Program-made: the position numbers and the translations under genes
Notes under the pieces: generated by a model
What the model was told of the DNA's origin: nothing
Databases searched by the model: none
What the model saw: only the letters and a program-made list of their open reading frames with translations
Shown: positions 24,076 to 34,640 of the stretch, piece after piece
Layout of the letters: each line of letters begins with the position of its first letter
How positions within the stretch are numbered: the first letter of the stretch is position 1
Assembly: GCA_043228905.1 (NCBI GenBank)
Contig: JBHGNT010000002.1
Location: 6,262,001 to 6,326,000, forward strand
Direction of reading: 5' to 3'
Length of the DNA stretch: 64,000 bases
From: Azolla caroliniana
Lineage: Eukaryota; Polypodiophyta

Positions 24076-24303
24076 TGTGTGCAAATGAGGAGTAGAGATC
24101 AAGAAGACTAAAATAACAAAAGACAAAAAAACTAAGGTACAGAGACAAAAGATTTTAACGTGGAAAACCCAAAAAGGGTAAAAACCACGGGAGTCCACAA
24201 ACTCCAAGAAAACACTATATGAGAAAGGTATACAACAAGAAGCTACCGGACCTTGAGTTCTTCTTTGTCAAACCGACAGATATGGAGAATTTACACACAC
24301 ACA

Positions 24304-24342
<39 letters not shown>

Positions 24343-24691
24343 GTTAAAGAGGCCACAACCAACTATAACTTTTCACAATAACACTTACACACAAAATGAT
24401 TTGCCCTAGTTGTATTTATACTAATACAACTTTAGGGCTATTTACAAATCTGGCCTAGACATAATAATTGAATAATGGCAAGACTTCATCCATATGTGTT
24501 TTTGCCATGAGTGTCAGCCCTCATTGTTATAAATTTGGATACAATTTATGTAGTTTAGACAAATGTATAGTCTTTACAGTAATTACAAATATGTCCCTTT
24601 TCGGATCCTTGTCTGGATCCGATCTCGCTTCTTCATCAAATCCAACTAATCCGGCTCCTCCTTTCCATCCGGAGGGACCTGTTTCCCAACA
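24076..24691 (-). repeat. Copia-C 3' LTR carrying a captured SDR intron fragment
   Basis: Ends (plus strand) CCCAACA at 24691 before the polypurine tract. The left boundary is approximate. It contains an AC then CT run (24296-24342) and the TATA inverted repeat at 24408-24431. Positions 24457-24585 are foreign to the LTR family. Confidence 0.75.
24457..24585 (+). other. SDR intron fragment inside the Copia-C LTR
   Basis: About 129 bp aligns with SDR1 intron positions 4845-4973, at roughly 90% identity by eye (shared GACATAATAATTG, AATGGCAAGACTTCAT, TGTTTTTGCCATGAGTGTCA, GTAGTTTAGACAAATGTATA). Related LTRs (Copia-B, D, E) have no such segment. Here it separates the GGCTAT palindrome from the AATATGTCCC motif. 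It includes AATTTGGATACAATTT, which is the SDR2/SDR3 form, so the donor was not exactly SDR1. Confidence 0.88.
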
Positions 24692-24701
24692 AATTCCCCC
24701 T

Positions 24702-25480
24702 TCACTCCGGCATGGGATGCTTTGCCAATCCGACCTGTCTTTGGCACATGTCCAACTTCTTTGCCGACAACACCTTTGTCAGCATGTCCGATATGTTTTT
24801 TGCTGTGTGAATCTTCACTAGAGAAAACTCATTTTCTTCTAGCCTTTCCCAGAGCCAATGGTATCTCCTCGGTATGTGCTTGGTCCTCGAGTGGTAGGCA
24901 ACATTCTTCGCAAGGTGGATGGCACTTTGGTTGTCACAGTAGAGTCGGAATTCTGCTTGCCGAATTCCCAGCTCTCCAATTATTTCCTTACCGACTTCCG
25001 TTGCAGCCATATACTCCGCTTCCGTGGTTGATAACAACATGGCCTTTTGTAGCCTCAACGACCATGAGACGACTCCCCGTTCATAAGTCATAACATATCC
25101 GGACGTGGACCAACTAGTATCCACATCAGGCGACATGTTTGAATCAATAAAGACTTCTAATAAGGGGTTACTTGAGCTGAATCGGAGGTACACGCTTGAG
25201 GTGCCTCTTAGGTACCAGAGTATCCACTTGACTACAACCCAATGCCGTCTGCCCGGATTGCTCATGAATCGGGTGACGAGACCGATCGCGTATCCAATGT
25301 CCGGCCTAGTGCATACTATCGCGTACATCAAGCTTCCGACAATTGAGGCATAGGGGAGCTTCATCATCTCAGCCTTCTCCGTCTTTATCTACGGACATTG
25401 TCTCCTGGATAGCTTATTGTTGGTTGGCAATGTTGAGTCGACCAGCTTCGCACATTCCATGCTAAACCTCTAGAGCAACT
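24702..25480 (-). pseudogene. Copia-C RT end and RNase H
   Basis: Frame 25367-24702 (221 aa) reads PYASIVGSLMYAIVCTRPDI, FIDSNMSPDVDTSWSTSGYV, LLSTTEAEYMAA and ends KHPMPE. The FTDSD acidic residue is replaced (FIDSN), and a few residues around the third acidic position are missing. The upstream part is cut at 25485. Confidence 0.8.
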
Positions 25481-25485
25481 TATCT

Positions 25486-27960
25486 CCCATGTACGTTGAT
25501 GACCTACCAACGCACTTTCATGGAAGTCTAATATTATAAACAATTTCCATTCGTCATTTCTACTGGCAACACTTTGTGGTATCTCTCTTTTCTTTGTAGA
25601 AGTACTTCTAAGATTTCTTCCAAATTCTTTGGACCATTACACTTTTGAGGTCATCAACTTCAAGAATTTCCCAATCACCAACCATGCCCCTTCATACTCA
25701 CTTTCCTTGAAGGTGGAAAATGTTCCCATGACATCCCTCTAAATGACCATAGGAGACAATTTGAAAAGATAAGAGTCCTTCATATCCATCCACATCTTGC
25801 CTTCCCAATTGTATGTAGCTCTAGAGAACATGTTGACTATAGCATTTTGCTTTCTAGAAAAATGTCAAACCTCTATGTTATCCATCTCAACATGAATATA
25901 TCCAATGTTGAACATCTGAAGATCATGCCAAGGATAAAAAAAAAAATCTATCTCAATAATTACATTTGTCCCAATCAAATAATGAAGATCCAAATTATTT
26001 GATCGCCAACACAATATCCCATAATACTATTTTTACTTGGGTACAATTCCTTTATCTTTCATGTGGTACCTTCTCCAAACCGGATAAAATATCAACCCCA
26101 TCTTGACATTGTTGGTTGGTCTCCCATCCAATTCTTGTCAAACTTGTATCTACTATCACAAAGACTTTTACCCCAGATGCATAGTTAGACTTTGTCAGAG
26201 CTAGTTCTTCTAAGTTGTAAGCCTTTGAGCCTTCTCATTACTTCGACATTTGAACTTTCTTCCTTTCTAAGGTAGCCTATACAAGGGTTTTGCCAGATAC
26301 ACATAACATGCAATCTATTTCCCATTTGAACTTTCTTCCTTTCTTAGGTAGCCTATACAAGGGTTTTGCCATATACACATAACATGCAATCTATTTCCCA
26401 TTTGAACTTTCTTCCTTTCTTAGGTAGCCTATACAAGGGTTTTGCCATATACGCATAATATGCAATCCAAAATGTGGTAAAATGCATGTATGCCCCCAAG
26501 AATCTTCGTAATTCGTTTTGTGATTGACATTCTTCTTTCATTTTGTGGATGGCGTTCACCTTTTCTAGAGGGAGCTTTTGATTAAATGATCTGCAAAGGT
26601 ATCCCACAACTAGTACCTCTTGTTTCCCGAATGCCAATTTGTCATAAGAGAACATGATGTATGCACCTTCATTCCTTTGTAACAACCTTCCACAATTACC
26701 AATGTTGTTAAAAACAAATTACGAGAACCCATTTGGCCCTAACATTTCATCCTTCTTTGAATTCAAACATCTTTTGATGCGAATTTCATCCAAACGTTTA
26801 TTACATTCGAGGATACAACTAAATAGTCTACACTATTGTTGTCCCTTTCTCTAATAGTCCATAGTAGAAATCGTCTCTATTGTCACTCTTAAGACTATCC
26901 CAATTTTTTTCATAGTTTAGTTGAACAATTAAGAACTTTACCAAACCTTCCTTGTCTTGACCTTGAACCTGTGCATGCACAAATTCATTATCAAGGAATT
27001 TCATCTCCATTGGAACTAGTGTACTATACAGTTCTCTAGGGATAACAGAATACATTGCCAAATTTTGGATGAAGAAGTATTGGATGGTTTTGACATCACC
27101 AATTTTCACATGTACTTTAGCCCCATGTAGTTCCCCAATGGCTTTTGTGGTTTCTCAAATCTTCCATCCATGTCTTGAAGTCATTGTCTAGTGTCCCTAT
27201 CAATTTTGTCCAAATATATAAGATTAATATTCGCCCCATGATCAATTAATGCCACAATTGGCTCCTTAACATTCCAAATCCAAACATGGGTTTCAGTCGT
27301 TGATCTAGCCTAGGGTGGCCTCGTGTAATGACTATTAGCATATTCTTCATTATCTTTGAGTGCTTAAATTATGGTAGCACTCATGGACATGTTCAAGGGT
27401 TTGGATCCTTTTACTATGGTACATTAGGTTTATATTTATTCATAAGAGCAAAGTTAACATCATGAAACTCTTTTTTAATAACCCCGAGGATTTCCTGTAA
27501 TGTAAAGTCCACTTAATTTCTTAATAGTCTCTCAAATCCCAAGCTCAAATATGTTGGAATACCTGTCTCTTTTTACTTTTTTATTCATCATGGGATCCAC
27601 ATTCATCTTCTAGCTTCACTAAGTGTCATGCTTCTTGGAAGGGCCAGGTTTCTTGTCTATTCATGCCCTTTTCTCTTCGACTAAGACCGCATAATTTGGA
27701 CAAATTTCCTCCACAAGGCCTTTTTCCTCCTCCATGGGATCATCCCAACCTATCATTTTCTGTACCCATCTCTTGGATTCATCTGCCTCATCCTTTCACA
27801 ATTTCCCCTTCCCTACATGCTCCATGACGATTGGCCCAAAATTCTCTTTCATGAGAAACCCTGGCTCTTGTCTAATGACCTACTAAGATCCCATTTGATG
27901 AGGAGTCTGGATTGTCTTCTTCCATTAGTATGGACCAAAGTAAACTTTTAGTATCATTTT
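25486..27960 (-). pseudogene. Decayed Ty3/gypsy gag-protease-RT remnant
   Basis: The minus strand reads a protease-like ALIDHGANINLIYLD near 27230-27190, then 27109-26828 (IQYFFIQNLAMYSVI, a conserved post-protease block), RT C-terminus in 26685-26353 (FGKQEVLVVGYLCRSFNQKL, ELRRFLGAYMHFTTFWIAYY) and an RNase H/linker trace at 25900-25850. Many stops. LTRs are absent. From about 26112 on it is part of the 22-kb duplication. Confidence 0.7.
26249..26476. repeat. Three-copy 76-bp tandem repeat inside the gypsy RT remnant
   Basis: TTTGAACTTTCTTCC recurs at 26249, 26325 and 26401. Each unit encodes (minus) the same RT-RNase H linker piece PLYRLPKKGRKFKWE. Also three copies in the duplicate at about 48592-48815, so it predates the 22-kb duplication. 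Confidence 0.88.
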
Positions 27961-28239
27961 TCATTAAATGCATACAGTTCAACCTTACGTAAACTGCATT
28001 GCAATTCATAGTAGCATTACTTAAATACCAACATGTGCTCTTAAATCATACAACATGGACTCGTATGAATCATTTGAGAAAAAACTACAGGTTTTATGTA
28101 AACTTGCTTTTATGTATCGGTGACCGCATTCATCTACCATAACATTTGAAGGCATCATTCATGTTATTCAAAATCACTTTAATTTGCATAGACATACATA
28201 ATTCCAATTAAAGAATAAATGTATTTATTCTTTGAAAGA
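27961..28239. other. SDR2 3' flank
   Basis: Homologous to the SDR1 3' flank (5821-6090). Just after the stop codon an 11-bp-armed inverted repeat (AAAGAATAAAT and its complement, 28204-28227) includes AATAAA-type polyadenylation signals. SDR1 keeps only one arm. Confidence 0.55.
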
Positions 28240-29368
28240 TCATGTTGCCTGTTGGTATGTTCGATCGGTAATAGTGTTGCCACCATCGATAATAAGGTTG
28301 TGGCCACTCACAAAAGCAGACTCATCCGACGCCAAATATAAGACAGCTTGTGCAACATCTGAGGTAGAAAATGTATGACCAACAAGAACATTGGTGGAGT
28401 CAACAAACGCTTGAACCTCATGCTCTGATACTGAATGCTTACCAGTAAGATCTCGGAACAATTTCATGGAAACTGGTGTTATGACTACAGATGGGGAAAC
28501 ACAGTTCACACGAATCCCATACTTCCCTAGATCACTAGCTGCTCCTTTCATAAGCCCAAGAAGGGCATGTTTTGAAATGGTGTATTCTATAGGTGCTACA
28601 GATGCGGTAACACTTGCCATACTTGAAGTACAAATAATAACACCCCTTGTTTGGGTCTCAACCATAACCTTACTCGCATGTTTTACGGCAAGGACCATAC
28701 CACGTAGATTGACATTCATCACATTGTCGAAGTTCGTTATATCCAAGTTTTGCATCCCACCCGTCACATTTCCGACGATCCCGGCATTACTATACATTAT
28801 GTCAAGCTTCCCCCACTTGTTCAATGCTTGTTTTACAAGTCCCTCCATGTCCGACTCCAGTGTCACATCACAATGCTTGTAGATAGCGACGTGGTGGCCG
28901 AGCTCATCTGCAAGATGGGTGCCCAAATCATCCTGGATATCTCCTATTACGACCAAGGCACCATTTTCAACAAACAAGCGCGCGGTTGCCTCACCGATGC
29001 CACTTGCCCCACCTGTGATGACACACACTTTGCCCTCGAGCCTATCTCATGCAATTAATAAACACCGCAAAGAATGATCGAGCTTAATAATTCTTGTAAA
29101 CACTATACATTTGTCCAAACTACAGAAATTGTATCCAAATTTATAACAATGAGGGATGAGACTCATGGAAAAAACAAAGCAATCTCAGTTCAAGTACTAT
29201 TAAACAAAGCAACCAACAACTCTCATTAGATTAATGTTGTATTGAAACCTCAAAACCACCAAACCAAATTAAGATATAAAGCCATATTGAGATGGTTGAA
29301 AATATTGAATGGGTAGTAATGAGTAAAATGAACCAAAATGAAACTAATTACCTTCGAGCACTTGCCAT
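28240..29368 (-). CDS. SDR2, short-chain dehydrogenase/reductase (SDR110C type), two exons
   Basis: Coding exons are 29368-29352 and 29041-28240 (minus), with a GT-AG intron at 29351-29042. 272 aa, same exon structure as SDR1, starting MASARRLEGKV. All motifs are kept: TGGASGIG (15-22), Asp40, SNAG, Asn117, Ser about 146, Tyr159-Lys163. It differs from SDR1 at about 20 residues, mostly in the loop after VNCVSPS and in the C-terminal third. It is an NAD(P)-dependent alcohol dehydrogenase or ketone reductase by family, probably NAD-preferring. The intron lacks the section matching SDR1 4845-4890. Orientation is opposite to SDR1. No stops or shifts, so probably functional. Confidence 0.9.
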
Positions 29369-29405
29369 TTTCTTGTGAATGATTTCATAACCTTCCCATT
29401 CGTTC

Positions 29406-29412
29406 TTATATA
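29406..29412 (-). promoter_or_regulatory. TATA box of SDR2
   Basis: TATATAA on the minus strand, 38 bp before the ATG, as in SDR1. In SDR3 the corresponding site is changed (51747-51753). Confidence 0.6.
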
Positions 29413-29643
29413 GAATGAAAGAATTATAGTTTTATAAGATTCCCATTCATTGTTTTGAATAAAATATTATAATAGATTTAGACAAAATTATAAACTAATT
29501 GATTGACAAATATGCAAATGTAGACACTAGTATTGCCACGTTTTGAGTTCCACCATGTTTGATTGACTAATTATCATAGACCTAGACTGATTATAATATA
29601 ATATTATCATAGACAAATTGTAAACTAATTGATTGTCAATTGT

Positions 29644-29873
29644 GCAACTTGATCAATGCTTGAGTTACGAGGCCTTGTAAGATTGATGCCATTATGTCAT
29701 CATAATCCTTATAAATAGCAACATGTTCATTAACCTCATCACCAAGATGGGTATTCATATTTTCTTGGGCATCTCCTATTATGACCAAGTCATTGTTTTC
29801 ACCAAATCAGCACGTGGTACCATCAACCATGCCACTTGCTCTACCATTGATGATGACTACTTTCCCCTTGAGG
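29644..29873 (-). pseudogene. SDR pseudo-exon upstream of SDR2
   Basis: The minus strand reads LKGKVVIINGRASGMVDGTT, a stop, then DLVIIGDAQENMNTHLGDEV and VAIYKDYDDIMASILQGLVTQALIK. This aligns with residues 8-82 of the SDRs. The cofactor motif is broken (NGRASGMV for TGGASGIG), and no later exon sequence follows. It marks a former tandem SDR copy. Confidence 0.88.
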
Positions 29874-30240
29874 ATAGGCCATGTGAATAATACAAACTGC
29901 AAAAAAGAAATGGGGTCTTGATCATATTTTCTAAAGACTATTCCTTTCATAACATTGTCGATTAAGGGGACCCCATTTTCCTTTTCGTCGTTTGACATTA
30001 TTATTATTTATTGATATTGCAGTAATAATGTTTTTAGCAATTATTGTCATCGTAAAGGCATATGAAAGAATATTCATAAATAACTACAAAATAATTTGTA
30101 ACATGATACGTGTTAGTCCATGCTAAGGAGTGGATGATCAAATCATGTAGTTGACAAAACAATTTGATGAGTTGGTCGGTTGATCAAAAGCTATGGCTTT
30201 TGTTATGGATTAACAAAAAAAATCAATGTGTTCTCACAAG
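29874..30240. other. Flank of the SDR pseudo-exon
   Basis: About 29930-30100 is a reversed single copy of the 335-bp repeat found upstream of SDR1. The rest shows no gene. Short GGCTTTTGTTATGGATTAACAAA-like words recur here at 30195, 30360 and 30420. Confidence 0.5.
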
Positions 30241-31110
30241 AATCCACAAATTCTAGGGTGTGAAAGATGCAAGCAAAACAATAGGTATCCTAGACCAGGA
30301 AAGATGGAATTTGATATTTCTACCTACGTTGATTTTGGTGAAGCCAATGTCTGTAGGATGGCTTTTGTTATGGATTAATAAAAAAAAGGTCAATGTGTTC
30401 TCACTGATCAAAAGTGATGTCTTTTGTTATGGATTAACAAAAAAAGTCTATTGTGTTCTCACAAGTAACAATCGGCAACAGTTCGGTTCGGTTCAAGAGT
30501 GTCCAAACCGAACCAGTTTGGACCCGAACTGTTTACGAATCTTCAAACTTGAACCAAACCAAACCACGAAACCATTTGGTAAAAATCCAAACCGTTAAAC
30601 CGCTAAAACTACGGTTTCGTGGTTCGGTTTCGGTTTTCGACATAAGTCAAAATTCAAAATGTAAAATTTAAAATTTAAAGATTTTTCCTAAAATGTGAGA
30701 ATTAGGCCTTAAAATAAAAATGTTGTTTAAAAAAAAAGTTTACAATTTATTTTATTTTTTTAGAATTAAAAAAACCATCGAACCGTTTAAACTGCGGTTT
30801 TAAACCATTAAAACCAAACAGAACCGCACCGTTCAACCCCCAAACCGAACCGAACTGTTAAAACCATTATGCTGCGGTTTCGTAGTTTGGTTCAGTTCGG
30901 AACAGAACTGTTGCCGATTGGTACTCGCAAGAATCCACAAATTCTAGGGTGTGAAAGATGCAAACAAAATAATAGATATCCTAGACTAGAAAAGATTGAA
31001 TTTGATTTTACTACCTATGTTGATTTTGATGAAGCCAATGTGTGTAGGATGGCATGTCCATGTACACTTGGCCCAATCCCTTCTTTAATTATATTTAGAA
31101 GCACTTAGGA
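30241..31110 (+). repeat. Duplicated coding-like segment flanking a MITE
   Basis: A segment of about 120 bp occurs at 30241-30362 and 30931-31052. Both copies keep the same open frame, reading PQILGCERCKQNNRYPR, then E(F)D and TYVDF-EANVCRMA. The second copy continues to a stop at 31108. I do not recognise it. Between the copies I count about five synonymous and six replacement differences, so constraint is not evident. Confidence 0.5.
30466..30923. mobile_element. hAT-type MITE
   Basis: 458 bp with terminal inverted repeats, TAACAATCGGCAACAGTTC at the left and its complement (one change near the tip) at the right. Flanked by an 8-bp target duplication CTCACAAG (30458-30465) and CTCGCAAG (30924-30931). 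The empty site is visible at 30230-30245. No coding capacity. The interior is AT-rich, with many inverted CGGTTT/AAACCG words. The 8-bp duplication fits the hAT superfamily. Confidence 0.85.
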
Positions 31111-31409
31111 TTGTTCTCATGAGAGTGTGTGGGGATATCTACTTGGGTCTTTGAATTTCTTTATTTTAGGAGTGAGTGATTGTATAAGATCAATTGGGTG
31201 TTTGTAAGAATATCCATACCCAAGAAGGTACCAAGTCTCTGCATATGGTTGTTTTTAATGGTTGTGTATGAGTATGAATGCAAGCATTCAAACGTTTGGA
31301 AAGGGAAAAATGCATGATGATTTTTGTTTGTTTTTCAATAACTATTATTACAAATTACCTCACCTTAGTGGTAAGTTGTGATGCCAATGTTGTTTATGTC
31401 TTGGGTTCA
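31111..31409. other. Spacer with tRNA-like (SINE-type) box pair
   Basis: No gene. 31361-31413 contains CACCTTAGTGGTAAG and, about 30 bp on, GGTTCAATCC, resembling Pol III A and B boxes. Related box pairs recur near 31860, 32110, 32265 and 53715. Confidence 0.4.
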
Positions 31410-31770
31410 ATCCTCAATTTTCTCATCTCTTCATCATTACTGTCATGTCATACCAAAATTTTATGTGTGTTATATTAATTTTCTCATTTCTTTATCGTTA
31501 GTGTCATGTCATACCAAAATTTTATGTTAGTGTTATATTAATTTTCTCATCTCTTTATCGTTAGTGTCATGTCATACCAAAATTTTATGTTAGTGTTATA
31601 TTAATTTTCTCATCTCTTTATCGTTAGTGTCATGTCATACCAAATTTTTATGTTCGTGTTATATTGATTTTCTCATCTCTTTATCGTTAGTGTCATGTCA
31701 TACCAAATTTTTATGTTAGTGTTATATTGATTTTCTCATCTCTTTATCGTTAGTGTCATGTCATGTAATT
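31410..31770. repeat. 63-bp VNTR, about six copies
   Basis: The words TTTTCTCATCTCTTTATCG and AGTGTCATGTCATACC recur every 62-66 bp. The duplicate at 53760-54330 has about nine copies. Confidence 0.9.
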
Positions 31771-31816
31771 GTAACGGTTGTAACAGTCATGTCATGGAAA
31801 TTTTTTATGTTAGTGT

Positions 31817-32515
31817 CATGTTCCTTTTTTTTCTTTCTTTGTTATTAGAAATTAGCTCACCCTAGTGGTAAGTTGTTATGTTGTTACTACCTATGTCATG
31901 TTTTCTTCATCGATTATACATTTTATGAGTTTTTGAACATTTGATTTTAATTTATAATGACATATTTTGATTCAATCTCTATAGTTCATACTCTTTTTTT
32001 TGTAAAGTTCTAAAGTGAGGAGGGTTGAGATGTCCCAAAGGTATGCATTTGAGACAATGCAAATATTGCAACCATACTTATGTTGTCGTTCACAATGGAT
32101 TAGAAATTAGGTCAACTTAGTGGTAAGTTGTCATGCTATTATTGCCTATGTCTTGGCTTCAATTCCCAATTTTCTCATATCTTGTCCTTAATGTAATGTT
32201 ATGGCCAAATTTTATGTTAATGTCATGTTCCTTTTTTTTCTTTCTTTGTTATTAGAAATTAGCTCACCCTAGTGGTAGGTTGTTATGTTACTACTACCTA
32301 TGTCATGTTTTCTTCATCGATTATACGTTTTATGAGTTGTTGACCGTTTGATTTTAATTTATAATGACATATTTTGATTCAATCTCTATAGTTTATACTC
32401 ATTTTTTTGTAAAGTTCGAAAGTGAGGAGGATAGAGATGTCCCAAAGGTATGCATGTGAGACATTGCAAATATTGCAACCATACTTATGTTGGTGGTTCA
32501 CAATGGATTAGAGTC
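31817..32515. repeat. About 407-bp direct duplication
   Basis: 31817-32105 repeats at 32224-32515 with few changes, starting TTCCTTTTTTTTCTTTC and ending TTCACAATGGATTAGA. No gene inside. Absent from the second duplication unit. Confidence 0.85.
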
Positions 32516-32869
32516 CATTTATTGGGATTGAGAGTGAATCAATATATAATATAGACCATAGTCAATCCAATCCAACTTCGAGATGATTTACCGTAAACGT
32601 TTGATTGAATCATTCTCGAATGCGAATGCACGTATGATACACATGGTTCATTCTATGTGTGTATATATGTAAGGTTTAAATATCTCTTAGTACATAAGTG
32701 CACTTCGGTATTTTTCTTTTATATATGTGTGTGTACATGTTTTTATATATATGTTAATGTGCAAAGGGGATGTACGTGTAAATAATGTGTGTATTTATAT
32801 GTATTAATGAATGTGTGTGTGTGTGTGTGTGTTTTCCAAAAATACACTCCTTCCATTAGTTATAAAATT
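32516..32869. other. AT-rich spacer with (GT)n
   Basis: No gene. TATATG-type tract and a GT run at 32811-32832. 32690-32830 matches 3290-3420 in reverse, extending the SDR1/SDR2 flank homology. Confidence 0.5.
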
Positions 32870-34640
32870 TTATAAATGAGATGATTATGTACAATCCCTG
32901 TAGGGACATGATAGTTCCATCTTATGTGGATGCCCACTGACTCAAGAAAGGGAGAGGACGACCATTGTTGGATGAAGGCTATTAGTTGTCTTTTAACTAC
33001 ATCGGAGCTGCCCTTGAGGCCATCATATTGGCTCTTTAGAGTGGCTACAATTTCACTCCATATCTCTTGCAGTAACATTGTGGGATGCGCAGTTTGGTTG
33101 GAGAAGACCCGTCTACACCGTTGTTTCCATAGAATCCAAAGAGTTATTGGGTTGACCAATTCCAACAGAACTTGAGATTTGTCATTAAGAGGAGTTGAGT
33201 GGACATTGCCAATGGTGGAGAAAAAAACCTCTTGTGCTTTTATCACCAAAGTCAGCCCCTCCTCCTGATGCTCATATCTTCCAACTGGGGTCTACCATGA
33301 TAGCCAACATATATTTTGTTAAGAAAACGTGAAGAAGGCAATCGGGCTCTTCTTATGTGCGCGACGGATCGTGGTGTGTTGGATCGTTTGGTGCTCAAAC
33401 ACAGAAGGAAAGGGGGAAGGAGACTTGCCTAAACTTCTTCTATTTCATTACCCACAAAGCTCTACTTGCTCTCATCTATTTCTCTCTTCAGCTCTCACTC
33501 TCTGAGTTCTTCCTCTCTATCCACACTCTCTCTCTCTGAGTTCTACTTCTTGTATCTTTCTTACTTACCTACTCTCTTACTTTTTTACCTAAGTAATAAG
33601 TTACTTACATATGCAACTAATTAGCTGCCTGTAGCTAATTAGCTGTCAGTCGCTAAATAGCTGTCAGTAGCTAATTAGCTTTTTCTCCTTTATGTTCACA
33701 AGTAGTTAAATAGCTACTATAGCTTATTTCCCAATAAGCATCACATACCATGTTGAGCTTGCTTCTCAACATATTTCCCCACTTGATTGAGCCTTGCACT
33801 TGGCATAATTGCAACAAGTGGCCAACCCCCTGCATATTCGATGGGACGTTGGGCAGTCCCACAGAGCGTGTCGTATTGATTCTACTGCATTTGGACACTC
33901 TACACAATTAGGAGAGCTAAGGTTCCCACGTTGCCATGCTCCCACCAGTAGTGACTTATGTATTAATAGCCATTGGAACGTGGTAATTCGCCTCACGTGT
34001 TGTTGTTTCCAAATTTTCTGTCAAAACTTGGTGATAATTGTGTGAGGAACTTGATATGTGTGCCAGACCTTTGTAGTTGTCGGCTCTCAGGCAGTTTGAG
34101 CAGCTAGGATGTGGTGATCCAATCTAGTTGTGAATTGGAAGAAAGGGATGGGTTTGCTTCCTTGCTCCTCGTAAGGATCGCACCATGTCCATTGCAAAGG
34201 GTCCCAATTGACCTTACATAGCCATGTGTTTTCATGAGTACATATGTGCCAATCGGGTTGTACTTTGATCGGATCAGGATCTACAATCCATTTATGACCA
34301 GTATACACAAGCACTCGAATTGCGTTATTCTTTGTTGGTGTCTCAATGGCGTGCAATTCAGAGCCTTTGATCCTGTCTGGTGATCCTCTACCTCTTGGGA
34401 TCAAAGATCCCTCCTCCTCGTAGCCTATCCATTTCTCCATTGTCGTCCTATCAGTAGCGCCTTCCCTAATCAATAGAGCATTATTGATTTCTAATCTCAT
34501 AGTCCATCCGCCCCTGATGCCATGGAGTATGTTGGCTTGATCTTGTAGTGGCAGTGACATAAACCGTCTCCAACATTCTATACTTTTTCCCGAACCTTTT
34601 GCAATGTATCCCCATGACAACCCCTTACTTTATCCAAGTA
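32870..34640 (-). pseudogene. LINE ORF2 C-terminal region
   Basis: 33996-33770 has the zf-RVT signature (FQWLLIHKSLLVGAWQ, CVECPNAVESIRHALWDCP). 33249-32870 has ITLWILWKQRCRRVFSN, the usual end of plant LINE ORF2. 34620-34087 is a linker without a recognised domain. The solo LTR interrupts it. Confidence 0.75.
33317..33771 (-). mobile_element. Solo LTR inserted in the LINE
   Basis: 455 bp. In minus orientation it runs TGTTGAGAAGCAAG...CTTAACA, flanked by the target duplication TATTT (plus 33312-33316 and 33772-33776). Its start resembles the Copia-F/G LTRs. No internal sequence, so it is a product of LTR-LTR recombination. It contains CT-rich runs and AGCTAATTAGCT-type palindromes (33622-33690). 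Confidence 0.82.

Larger units (their letters stand above)
22760..25485. repeat. Older segmental duplication, copy 1 (Copia-A end plus Copia-C)
   Basis: Aligns in direct orientation with 39893-42647 at an offset of 17.14-17.16 kb, including Copia-A RNase H, its 3' LTR, the target flank and Copia-C. Divergence by eye is about 5%, more than between the SDR2 and SDR3 blocks. It ends at a shared TTATCT after which the sequences differ. Confidence 0.85.
24076..25485 (-). mobile_element. Copia-C, truncated CCGG-type copia (3' LTR and RNase H)
   Basis: The minus-strand element keeps only the end of RT, RNase H, polypurine tract and 3' LTR. It is cut at 25485, where a gypsy remnant begins. Copia-A inserted just outside its LTR. 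A second copy lies at 41221-42647. Confidence 0.82.

Noticed and set aside
31410-31770. CRISPR-like array of regular repeats
   Set aside because: The 63-bp units are contiguous without unique spacers, and the context is a plant genome. It is a minisatellite.
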